16,263 nucleotides of DNA from HGM12587 sp945786935. GTDB lineage: Bacteria; Bacillota; Clostridia; Lachnospirales; Lachnospiraceae. The stretch spans positions 1 through 16,263 of the forward strand of contig CALZFY010000053.1 of NCBI GenBank assembly GCA_945786935.1. The letters are read 5' to 3'. The first letter of the stretch is position 1. Each line of letters opens with the position of its first letter. Shown one piece after another: positions 1 to 5,259 of the stretch. A program made the position numbers and the translations under genes. The notes beneath the pieces are model-generated. The model had not been told where the DNA came from and ran no database searches. It was given only the letters and a program-made list of their open reading frames with translations.

Positions 1-59
1 AGACAATGGATATTTCAACTGTCATATTGAAGTCCATCATCTGGGTATCAGTTTACGGG

Positions 60-1328
60 CTATTTTGTCAGCTTATCAAGCTCCCCAAAGCAGTCGAAAG
101 TTGCAAAATAATCCTTCGGTGTCTCCGCACGTCTGATCAGCTGTACACTTCCATCTTCTTTTAAAAGCAGCTCTGCTGATTTCAGCTTTCCATTATAGTT
201 ATATCCCATGGCAAATCCATGAGCACCTGTATCGTGGATCACCAGGTAATCTCCCTTATCGATCTTTGGAAGCATTCTGTCAATGGCAAACTTGTCATTG
301 TTCTCACAAAGGGAACCTGTCACATCATATTTGTGGTCGCAGGCTTCGTTTTCTTTACCAAGCACTGTGATATGATGGTAAGCTCCATACATTGCAGGAC
401 GCATTAAGTTGACTGCACAGGCATCCACACCGATATATTCCTTGTGGGTATGTTTTTCATGAATGGCTTTTGTTACCAGACAGCCGTAAGGTCCCATCAT
501 ATAACGGCCAAGCTCTGTATAGATAGCCACGTCTCCCATTCCTGCCGGTGTCAGTACCTCTTCATAGACTTTACGCACGCCTTCACCGATTACCTTGATA
601 TCATTAGGCTCCTGATCCGGTCTGTAAGGGATTCCGATTCCACCGGAAAGATTGATGAATTTAATCTTTGCTCCGGTTTCCTTCTGAAGCTTCACTGCCA
701 GTTCAAAAAGAACCTTTGCCAGCATTGGATAATATTCATTGGTTACTGTGTTGCTTGCCAGGAATGCATGAATACCAAAATTCCTGGCACCTTTGCTTTT
801 TAAGATCTTAAATGCTTCAAAGATCTGCTCCGTAGTCATTCCATACTTGGCATCTCCCGGATTATCCATGATGTCATTGCTGATTTTAAATACACCACCC
901 GGATTAAACCGGCAGCTGATGGTCTCCGGAATAAATCCAAGAGTTTCCTCCAGTGCTTCTATATGAGTAATGTCATCCAGGTTAATGATAGCACCAAGCT
1001 TGTTCGCATAAGCAAACTCTTCTACCGGTGTGTCATTGGATGAAAACATGATTTTTTCCCCGGTTACACCAATTGCTTCTGAAAGCATCAGCTCCGTCAT
1101 GGAGGAACAATCACAGCCACAGCCGTATTCATTCAAAATCCTGATCAAAAATGGATTTGGAGTTGCCTTTACAGCAAAATATTCTCTAAATCCTTCATTC
1201 CATGCAAATGCTTCTTTCAATGCCTTCACATTTTCACGGATTCCTTTTTCATCATAAAGATGAAAAGGTGTCGGGTAGGTCTTTACAATTTCTTCTACCT
1301 GTTCTTTCGTTACAAACGGTTTTTTCAT
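60..1328 (-). CDS. lysA: Diaminopimelate decarboxylase (lysine biosynthesis)
   Basis: PLP-dependent fold-type III decarboxylase that converts meso-diaminopimelate to L-lysine plus CO2, the last step of lysine synthesis in the cytoplasm. Seen: the PLP lysine in YFAVKATPNP (Lys54), the glycine-rich phosphate loop NLSGGIGIP (about 227-235), YTELGRY (about 270-276), and C-terminal CENND (341-345) and GAHGFAMGYNYN (368-379), the counterparts of the family's CESGD and GAYG..M.S.YN. Length, about 422 residues, is normal. I chose the ATG at 1328 because AAGGAG (1336-1341) lies 7 nt upstream of it; an in-frame ATG at 1334 is only 1 nt from that site. The gene has its own promoter directly after thrE. 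Odd: HAFLASN replaces the usual HIGSQ-like motif and His replaces Tyr in GAYG, so this is a divergent subfamily. Identity as a PLP amino-acid decarboxylase is secure; the exact substrate is slightly less so. Confidence 0.9.
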   Translation of the reverse strand: MKKPFVTKEQVEEIVKTYPTPFHLYDEKGIRENVKALKEAFAWNEGFREYFAVKATPNPFLIRILNEYGCGCDCSSMTELMLSEAIGVTGEKIMFSSNDTPVEEFAYANKLGAIINLDDITHIEALEETLGFIPETISCRFNPGGVFKISNDIMDNPGDAKYGMTTEQIFEAFKILKSKGARNFGIHAFLASNTVTNEYYPMLAKVLFELAVKLQKETGAKIKFINLSGGIGIPYRPDQEPNDIKVIGEGVRKVYEEVLTPAGMGDVAIYTELGRYMMGPYGCLVTKAIHEKHTHKEYIGVDACAVNLMRPAMYGAYHHITVLGKENEACDHKYDVTGSLCENNDKFAIDRMLPKIDKGDYLVIHDTGAHGFAMGYNYNGKLKSAELLLKEDGSVQLIRRAETPKDYFATFDCFGELDKLTK

Positions 1329-1363
1329 TTTCATTCTCCTTCACGTACTCCTCTGATTTGTTT

Positions 1364-1392
1364 ATTATAGTAAAGTGCTAAATCGTTGTCAA
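1364..1392 (-). promoter_or_regulatory. Sigma-A promoter of lysA
   Basis: Read on the minus strand: -35 TTGACA (1387-1392), a 17-nt spacer and -10 TATAAT (1364-1369), a perfect match to the housekeeping consensus. Expected start is near 1357, giving a leader of about 28 nt. The -35 box directly abuts the stop codon of the upstream thrE gene, so lysA can be expressed independently of that operon. I see no riboswitch in so short a leader. Confidence 0.88.
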
Positions 1393-1812
1393 TTACCTTT
1401 CATTTACTTTTTGCAGCTTCCACAAAATATCGACAATATAAATGCCGAGTGCAATCATTCCCGCAGTCGTAAGAGTTTCCAGAAAATAGGACCCTGCCAG
1501 TGTATTTTCTCCCATAATAATATAGTAAACAGTCCGGTATATTCCTGCTCCGGGCACGGAAGGATAGATTCCCGGAATCAAAAATACTGTCACAGGACAA
1601 TACAGCTTTCTTGCAAAAATCTGCGAAAGGAATGCAATACAAAAGGAGCTTAAAAATACTGCTCCCATAGGCAGGCATCGCTGTGCCAGAAGATAAACAG
1701 CCCATCCTACCATACCGGAAATACCACAATATACAAGGTGCTTTTTCTGAACCTCCAAAACAATAGCAAATCCAAGCACACCGATAAAAACAGAAATCAA
1801 CTGTGCAATCAT
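1393..1812 (-). CDS. Threonine/serine exporter, small membrane subunit (ThrE_2/DUF3815 family)
   Basis: A 139-residue integral membrane protein that looks like the C-terminal half of ThrE-type transporters. It has four to five hydrophobic segments (about 3-20, 27-45, 48-67, 72-80, 110-130) and the motif IPGIYPSVPGAGIYR (about 78-92), typical of this half. In actinobacterial ThrE both halves are one polypeptide; many Firmicutes split them, as here. Its ATG overlaps the stop of the larger subunit (ATGA at 1809-1812), so the two are probably translationally coupled and form one complex. GGAGG (about 1822-1826) sits 8-9 nt before the start. The family exports threonine and serine by secondary transport; the substrate here is inferred from family only. 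Confidence 0.8.
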   Translation of the reverse strand: MIAQLISVFIGVLGFAIVLEVQKKHLVYCGISGMVGWAVYLLAQRCLPMGAVFLSSFCIAFLSQIFARKLYCPVTVFLIPGIYPSVPGAGIYRTVYYIIMGENTLAGSYFLETLTTAGMIALGIYIVDILWKLQKVNER

Positions 1813-2570
1813 GACAAAACACCTCCAAACAGCATCAGGCTGATACCCACACCCAGTGCGATGGCAAGTGCCTTAATAAATGCCTCCACTGCTCTGGCTG
1901 TTCCTGACACATAATCTCCGTTTAAGGTGTCACGAATGGCATTGGTGATGGCCACCCCCGGCACCAGGGGCATGATACATGCAATGATCACCGCATCCTG
2001 ATGAATGGTAAAGGGCAGGATGTTCTTCAAAACAAGATAGGTACAGCCCGCAAAAAAAGCTACCGAAAGATCTTTCAGGAAGGGATGCATTTTTATTTTT
2101 CCAAACAGGTAGATACTGCCTGCTACCACCACTCCTGAGAGCAATGCAGCAAAGCAGTCCAAAAAGGTACCTCCTACCAACAGCGGGAAGGTCGCTACGA
2201 TCATGATATTTCCAATCATGAACATCCTGGAGCTGTATTCCTCGCAGCAGCCTTCACTGACAAGCTCATAAGCTTCCGAAAGGCTGATGGATCCGGTGCA
2301 ATATTGCCTGGAAATCTCATTGGCATAGCAGATCTGCTTCAGATTATTGCCGTTGCTATGCACACGTTTTGTCACTGTGATCGTCTCAATGGATGGATCA
2401 GCCAAAGTGGCAAAAATTCCCGTCATGATCACGAAGACCTCTGTTGTCTGTAAATTTGCTGTTTTTAAAATCCGATAAACCGTATCTTCCACACGATGGG
2501 CTTCAGCTCCATGACTTAGCATCATCTCTCCCACCTTTACGGCCGTCTCCATTAATAATTTATAATCCAT
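1809..2570 (-). CDS. Threonine/serine exporter, large subunit (ThrE/DUF1212 family)
   Basis: A 253-residue protein of the ThrE (DUF1212) family, corresponding to the N-terminal half of ThrE. It begins with a soluble region carrying LSHGAEAHRVEDT (about 19-31), the family signature, followed by about five membrane segments from residue 118 onward. It includes PGVAITNAIRDTLNGDYVSG (about 205-224), the conserved transport motif. It precedes and overlaps its partner subunit by 4 nt, so the pair should form the complete exporter in the cytoplasmic membrane. The ATG at 2570 has only a poor ribosome site (a GGGG run very close to it), but no other in-frame start is better. It follows the GT14 gene by 24 nt with no terminator between, so it is probably in the same transcript. 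Export of Thr/Ser is family knowledge, not shown here. Confidence 0.82.
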   Translation of the reverse strand: MDYKLLMETAVKVGEMMLSHGAEAHRVEDTVYRILKTANLQTTEVFVIMTGIFATLADPSIETITVTKRVHSNGNNLKQICYANEISRQYCTGSISLSEAYELVSEGCCEEYSSRMFMIGNIMIVATFPLLVGGTFLDCFAALLSGVVVAGSIYLFGKIKMHPFLKDLSVAFFAGCTYLVLKNILPFTIHQDAVIIACIMPLVPGVAITNAIRDTLNGDYVSGTARAVEAFIKALAIALGVGISLMLFGGVLS

Positions 2571-2594
2571 ATCCCCAAATAAATGTGCAAACGA

Positions 2595-3473
2595 TTAACC
2601 GTTTAGTTCTGCACATAGCTTCTCCACAATTGTTTTGTCTGTATTCCAATCAAATTTTCTGGCAAAGAGCCCGGCTGCATTTCTTAATTTTTCAAAATCC
2701 GCCTCACGGAAAATATAAGGATTATTATTGCTGCCTCTCTCCCAGTCAATATATCTCGTATCCGGTATGTCCGGCATGGTATTGGCATTGCATATGTTAT
2801 CAGCATATTCGCTGTTTCTGGCAATGGTCTGTAAAAATAATTCATCACCACAGACAGATCGTCCGAAAACTTCACGGATCCAGGCTTCTTTCTCTACCAC
2901 AAGTTTGGCAAGTCCATGAGTGATACTAAACCAGTTGCGTCCCTTTTGAAATACAATGTTTCCATATTTTTTCGTCCGGTCAACGCCAAGCATCCTCTGT
3001 GCTTTTGTTTCCAGTGCACCTAAAATATCCGGTAGACTTCCTGCTTTTCCATAAAACCGGTGAACATACTTCACTCTTGACAGGGCATTTTCAGAAATCT
3101 CGGGCAAATCCTCATCCACAAACTCCAATCCATCATGGCTTTCAAAAAACTCATGAATTTCTTTCTGGGATTTTATCGGAAGATCCATGCCGGACAACAG
3201 ATGATAATAAGCATGCTCAGTCTTTACTGCTTCTTTTAAAAGCACCAGCTCGCAGTTGATCTGTGAATAGCTTCCCCATGTTACATCCGTCCGCTCTGTG
3301 AAAATACATTTGGATCTTTTTACAGAAGCTTTTACATCCTCTATGGGATAATCTGCTGCTTTTTTGTCGATATGAATATAAATATCATTGTCCTCGTGAT
3401 CAAGACATGATAACAGCCGGGCTAAAAGCTCCGGCTGCGTATGCGCCATGATCAAATATGCATGTTTTTTCAT
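2595..3473 (-). CDS. GT14 family beta-1,6-N-acetylglucosaminyltransferase-like protein (core-2/I-branching type)
   Basis: A glycosyltransferase resembling the core-2/I-branching GT14 family, probably adding a sugar (GlcNAc or xylose in known members) to a surface glycan. Seen: an N-terminal nucleotide-sugar fold, HAYLIMAHTQPELL then DNDIYIHIDKK, followed by WGSYSQI and YYHLLSGMDLPIKS, the classic family block, then the acceptor-side region and a C-terminal FDWNTDKT. There is no signal peptide or membrane helix, so it should act in the cytoplasm. I place the start at 3473 because the site GGAG (3484-3487) precedes it by 10 nt; an in-frame ATG at 3500 has none. First gene of a likely operon with the two thrE genes. 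No convincing sigma-A promoter is visible upstream, and the ribosome site lies inside a 17-nt repeat shared with a predicted antisense-strand RNA. Sugar and acceptor are unknown. Confidence 0.82.
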   Translation of the reverse strand: MKKHAYLIMAHTQPELLARLLSCLDHEDNDIYIHIDKKAADYPIEDVKASVKRSKCIFTERTDVTWGSYSQINCELVLLKEAVKTEHAYYHLLSGMDLPIKSQKEIHEFFESHDGLEFVDEDLPEISENALSRVKYVHRFYGKAGSLPDILGALETKAQRMLGVDRTKKYGNIVFQKGRNWFSITHGLAKLVVEKEAWIREVFGRSVCGDELFLQTIARNSEYADNICNANTMPDIPDTRYIDWERGSNNNPYIFREADFEKLRNAAGLFARKFDWNTDKTIVEKLCAELNG

Positions 3474-3478
3474 AAAAA

Positions 3479-3495
3479 ATCCGCTCCAGTGCAAA
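3479..3495. repeat. 17-bp direct repeat, copy 1 (covers the GT14 ribosome-binding site)
   Basis: Plus strand ATCCGCTCCAGTGCAAA. On the minus strand this is the leader of the GT14 gene and includes its GGAG Shine-Dalgarno site, ending 5 nt before the ATG at 3473. An identical copy lies 93 bp away at 3572-3588. Confidence 0.9.
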
Positions 3496-3506
3496 AACAT
3501 AATTGT

Positions 3507-3535
3507 TTGACATTACGAAAAAGTGGGGCTATAAT
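3507..3535 (+). promoter_or_regulatory. Consensus sigma-A promoter on the plus strand, driving a predicted small RNA
   Basis: TTGACA (3507-3512), a 17-nt spacer, TATAAT (3530-3535): a perfect consensus promoter. The genes on either side are on the other strand and the next plus-strand gene is at 8070, beyond a terminator, so this promoter has no coding gene to serve. It points convergently towards the short toxin gene, which fits an antitoxin RNA promoter. Expected start is near 3542. Confidence 0.82.
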
Positions 3536-3571
3536 GTAGTTAACAGGAAAGCTGGAAGATAGATGAAGCCT

Positions 3572-3588
3572 ATCCGCTCCAGTGCAAA
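3572..3588. repeat. 17-bp direct repeat, copy 2 (inside the predicted small RNA)
   Basis: Identical to the copy at 3479-3495. Because it lies in a plus-strand transcript while copy 1 is in a minus-strand mRNA leader, the two RNAs could form 17 continuous base pairs in trans. Confidence 0.9.
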
Positions 3589-3604
3589 GTTAACAGTTAC
3601 TAAA

Positions 3605-3654
3605 AAGCAAGCTGCCTACTCCGACCAAGAGACAAGGCGGCTTGCTTATTTTCT
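3605..3654. terminator. Bidirectional intrinsic terminator shared by the toxin mRNA and the small RNA
   Basis: A 13-bp stem (3605-3617 with 3635-3647, one G-T wobble/mismatch position) around a 17-nt loop. It is followed by ATTTTCT on the plus strand and by a run of five T on the minus strand. The toxin stop codon (3646-3648) overlaps the stem. The loop read on the minus strand contains CTTGG, a possible U-turn (YUNR) motif of the kind that starts kissing interactions between toxin and antitoxin RNAs. Confidence 0.82.
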
Positions 3655-3723
3655 ATATTTCAGAATTTCAATTATGAGCAGTGCCACGGTCAAAATGACC
3701 ATGAATTCTTCATATGTACTCAT
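3646..3723 (-). CDS. Putative holin-like/TxpA-like type I toxin peptide (25 aa)
   Basis: A 25-residue peptide starting MSTYEEFMVILTVALL and ending in a basic tail with two lysines and an arginine. The layout (short MSTYE-type N-terminus, one hydrophobic helix of about 14 residues, charged C-terminus) matches the putative holin-like toxin family related to TxpA, BsrG and Fst, which insert in the cytoplasmic membrane and depolarise or disturb it. A longer frame opens upstream at 3837, but the promoter (-10 at 3790-3795) lies inside it and AAAGGA (3732-3737) sits 8 nt before the ATG at 3723, so the short form is the real product. The stop codon lies in the terminator stem. A convergent promoter for an antisense RNA is present. 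Family membership is by eye; toxicity is inferred. Confidence 0.75.
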   Translation of the reverse strand: MSTYEEFMVILTVALLIIEILKYRK

Positions 3724-3729
3724 AGGCCT

Positions 3730-3756
3730 CATCCTTTCTACAGGATAGAACGGATG
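3730..3756 (-). promoter_or_regulatory. Hairpin that buries the toxin Shine-Dalgarno site
   Basis: In the toxin mRNA, CATCCGTTCTA (3746-3756) pairs with TAGAAAGGATG (3730-3740), giving 5+5 base pairs with one internal mismatch and a 5-nt loop. The AAAGGA ribosome site is in the 3' arm, so translation should be low until the structure opens. Such self-sequestration is a common property of type I toxin mRNAs. Confidence 0.65.
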
Positions 3757-3789
3757 ACTGCACGCCCCACCAGCTTCCCAACAGAATAC

Positions 3790-3818
3790 ATTGTACCATA
3801 TTACCATGATTCCCTCAA
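3790..3818 (-). promoter_or_regulatory. Sigma-A promoter of the toxin gene
   Basis: Read on the minus strand: -35 TTGAGG (3813-3818), a 17-nt spacer, -10 TACAAT (3790-3795). Predicted start is near 3783, so the toxin mRNA would have a leader of about 60 nt and a total length near 180 nt ending at the shared terminator. Confidence 0.72.
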
Positions 3819-3838
3819 TCAGAAATAAATATCCCATA

Positions 3839-3883
3839 AAAAATATTCATGGGCACTATGAAACCGCGTCCCATAGTACCCAT
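3839..3883 (-). terminator. Candidate intrinsic terminator downstream of cotJC
   Basis: Twelve-position inverted repeat (3849-3860 with 3872-3883, one mismatch) and an 11-nt loop. On the minus strand it is followed, after 4 nt, by a run of six T. It would end the cotJ transcript and shield the toxin promoter from read-through. Confidence 0.55.
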
Positions 3884-3895
3884 TCCTAATTTATG

Positions 3896-3930
3896 ACAAT
3901 AGAAAGTTCGCAGAGCATGCTTTCTATTGT
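3896..3930. repeat. Perfect 11-bp inverted repeat between cotJC and the toxin locus
   Basis: ACAATAGAAAG (3896-3906) and its exact reverse complement (3920-3930) with a 13-nt loop. There is no T-run on the minus side, so it is not a classic terminator by itself. It may be an RNA-stabilising 3' stem of the cotJ transcript or the first half of a tandem stop with the hairpin at 3849-3883. Confidence 0.6.
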
Positions 3931-3976
3931 TTCATTTCATATTCAGCAATACAGCGTATCATTTATCTCCAAATAT

Positions 3977-4585
3977 TTAGCATTTGACAGTTGTGTCAAA
4001 TTCAGGATTCATAATATAGAAATTTTTACTGTCTAATTTATCCTGCACAATCCGAAGAGCCTCTCCAAACCTCTGGAAATGAACGATCTCCCGTGCTCTT
4101 AAGAAGCGAATAGGATCACAGATTTCCGGATCATGGATAAGTCTTAAGATATTATCATAGGTAGTACGTGCCTTCTGCTCTGCTGCAAGGTCTTCTGTCA
4201 GATCGGTAATGGGATCTCCCTTGGACTGGAAGAAGGTTGAGGTAAACGGTACACCGCCGGCAGATTGTGGCCACAAAGCCAGTGTATGATCCACATAATA
4301 TTTATCAAAACCGGAAGCTTGAATTTCTTCCATGGAAAGATCTTTGGTCAGCTGATAAACAATAGCGCAGATCATTTCCATATGAGCCAGTTCTTCCGTT
4401 CCAATATCCGTTAATACACCGGTAACTTCCCGGTATGGCATCGTATATCTTTGAGACAGATACCTCATGGATGCAGCAAGCTCACCGTCAGGGCCACCAA
4501 ACTGGGAAATAATGATCTGCGCAGCCTTTGCATTTGTCTGAGTAATCTTTACAGGGTGTTGTAATCGTTTTTCATAATTCCACAT
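3977..4585 (-). CDS. cotJC: Spore coat protein CotJC, manganese-catalase family
   Basis: A 202-residue ferritin-like four-helix protein of the dimanganese catalase family, a component of the spore coat. Metal ligands expected for the family are visible: Glu35, Glu65 and His68 in TEELAHMEM, Glu136 in LAAEQKAR, and Glu166/His169 in REIVHFQRF, so it could be an active catalase that protects the spore from peroxide. Length matches Bacillus CotJC. It is the last gene of cotJA-cotJB-cotJC, 3 nt after cotJB. AAGGAG is 14 nt before the ATG at 4585, an unusually long spacing, but the MWNYEKRLQHPVK start agrees with family proteins. Expression would be in the mother cell during sporulation (known for cotJ in Bacillus); no sporulation promoter could be fixed here. 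Confidence 0.93.
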   Translation of the reverse strand: MWNYEKRLQHPVKITQTNAKAAQIIISQFGGPDGELAASMRYLSQRYTMPYREVTGVLTDIGTEELAHMEMICAIVYQLTKDLSMEEIQASGFDKYYVDHTLALWPQSAGGVPFTSTFFQSKGDPITDLTEDLAAEQKARTTYDNILRLIHDPEICDPIRFLRAREIVHFQRFGEALRIVQDKLDSKNFYIMNPEFDTTVKC

Positions 4586-4588
4586 ATA

Positions 4589-4939
4589 CTAACATTCAAC
4601 TCCTTCCCAAGGCCATGGCTCGCTTACCCAACTCCACGGTATTTTGTCACTTTCCGTATGATCAATGATCAGAGGTGCAAAATATTTATCATATTCACGG
4701 ATAGCATCTACCCGAAGTGCCCGATATTTCTGGAAATAATCAAGCGCCTCCTGGTCAAAAGGATGGGTATCCAAAAAAAGATTCGCTTCATTGACTGCGA
4801 AGCTGTACTGATTGATTTTTTCCATGAGCTCTTTTCTGGAAGGTCTGCAGGAAGAGGCAGGTGTTGGCGTAGGACGTTCCATCATATTGGAATGATTTAA
4901 ACGGCATGAGTTCTGATAAGATGATTGTCTGTTATCCAT
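4589..4939 (-). CDS. cotJB: Spore coat protein CotJB
   Basis: A 116-residue CotJB-family coat protein. The conserved core is at about 36-112: a helical region, LDTHPFDQEALDYFQKY (56-72), and the C-terminal Trp/Pro motif PWSW...PWPWE (101-112). The N-terminal 35 residues (Ser/Pro/Asn-rich with two Cys) have no counterpart in the roughly 87-residue Bacillus protein. The start ATG overlaps the last base of the cotJA stop (TAATG), and a GAGGTGG site lies inside cotJA about 9 nt upstream. With CotJA it helps place CotJC in the coat; its molecular role is not known. Confidence 0.9.
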   Translation of the reverse strand: MDNRQSSYQNSCRLNHSNMMERPTPTPASSCRPSRKELMEKINQYSFAVNEANLFLDTHPFDQEALDYFQKYRALRVDAIREYDKYFAPLIIDHTESDKIPWSWVSEPWPWEGVEC

Positions 4940-5139
4940 TACTTACAGCCACCTCGCTTTCCACAAAATGGTTTATCCAGTTCAGGGAATATGGTACCGG
5001 CACAAAGTGCTTTTGACAGATCATAAGTCCGACCGAAACGCTGCCATGGAACATATGCCATTGCAACAGGAAACTGACCGAGTGCATCCATGGAAGAGCA
5101 GTTTGTGCGGGCGGAATTTGGACGTTTGCATTCATTCAT
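4939..5139 (-). CDS. cotJA: Spore coat associated protein CotJA
   Basis: A 66-residue CotJA-family protein. The diagnostic stretch runs from residue 23 to 60: PVAMAYVPWQRFG, then AGTIFPELDKPFCGKRG near the C-terminus. Another frame of similar length (4932-5135) overlaps it but carries none of these motifs. AAGGAG (5150-5155) is 10 nt before the ATG at 5139; a second in-frame start is not needed. First gene of the coat operon. Upstream, the minus strand has CATAAACTA (5171-5179), resembling a sigma-K -10 element, but no matching -35 was seen, so the sporulation promoter is unresolved. Confidence 0.92.
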   Translation of the reverse strand: MNECKRPNSARTNCSSMDALGQFPVAMAYVPWQRFGRTYDLSKALCAGTIFPELDKPFCGKRGGCK

Positions 5140-5218
5140 ATCGTAAATTCTCCTTTCATGTTCTCTTAATTAGTTTATGAAAGGAAACGATATTCGACAC
5201 AACCAAATATTTCAACCA

Positions 5219-5255
5219 TAAAAATAACAGCCTTGAACGTTCGCCCAAGACTGCT
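5219..5255 (-). terminator. Intrinsic terminator of the rhomboid/membrane-protein operon
   Basis: Stem 5226-5235 with 5246-5255 (10 bp, two G-T pairs), a 10-nt loop, then ATTTTTA on the minus strand. It begins 5 nt after the stop codon of the gene ending at 5260. Confidence 0.82.
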
Positions 5256-5259
5256 ACTT

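Larger units (their letters stand above)
3542..3654 (+). ncRNA. Predicted small antisense RNA (type I antitoxin-like)
   Basis: Inferred transcript of about 110 nt from the consensus promoter at 3507-3535 to the bidirectional hairpin terminator at 3605-3647. Its 3' half is the exact complement of the 3' end of the toxin mRNA (terminator stem, loop, stop codon and last codons), the convergent 3'-overlap arrangement known for TxpA/RatA and BsrG/SR4 of Bacillus. It also contains ATCCGCTCCAGTGCAAA (3572-3588), perfectly complementary to the GT14 ribosome-binding site, so it could act on that mRNA too. A plus-strand open frame starts at 3563 but does not look like a real protein. Promoter and terminator are seen; the RNA itself and its function are inference. 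Confidence 0.62.

Noticed and set aside
1..59. Minus-strand ATG codons at 38-40, 35-37 and 23-25 opening a frame to the window edge, possibly the next gene after lysA
   Set aside because: Only about 13 codons are visible and there is no convincing ribosome site; it cannot be supported. No terminator for lysA was seen here either.
1400..1828. 142-codon minus-strand frame over the small thrE subunit
   Set aside because: Cys/Tyr-rich shadow frame; the 139-residue frame has the transporter motifs and the ATGA overlap with its partner.
3474..3600. Sigma-A promoter for the GT14 gene
   Set aside because: No -35/-10 pair with acceptable match and spacing was found on the minus strand; the gene may depend on read-through or another factor.
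3563..3748. Plus-strand open frame of 61 codons inside the toxin locus
   Set aside because: It runs antisense through the toxin and across the terminator hairpin; its composition is basic and featureless with no recognisable family. Treated as part of the non-coding RNA.
3646..3837. 63-codon form of the toxin starting at 3837
   Set aside because: The toxin promoter lies inside this longer frame and the good ribosome site is in front of the internal ATG at 3723; the added N-terminus shows no family features.
4932..5135. Minus-strand frame of 67 codons overlapping cotJA
   Set aside because: The alternative frame at 4939-5139 carries all CotJA motifs; this one is a shadow.
5140..5259. Sigma-E or sigma-K sporulation promoter before cotJA
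   Set aside because: CATAAACTA (5171-5179, minus) resembles a sigma-K -10, but no -35 at a suitable distance matches either factor, so it is not listed as a feature.
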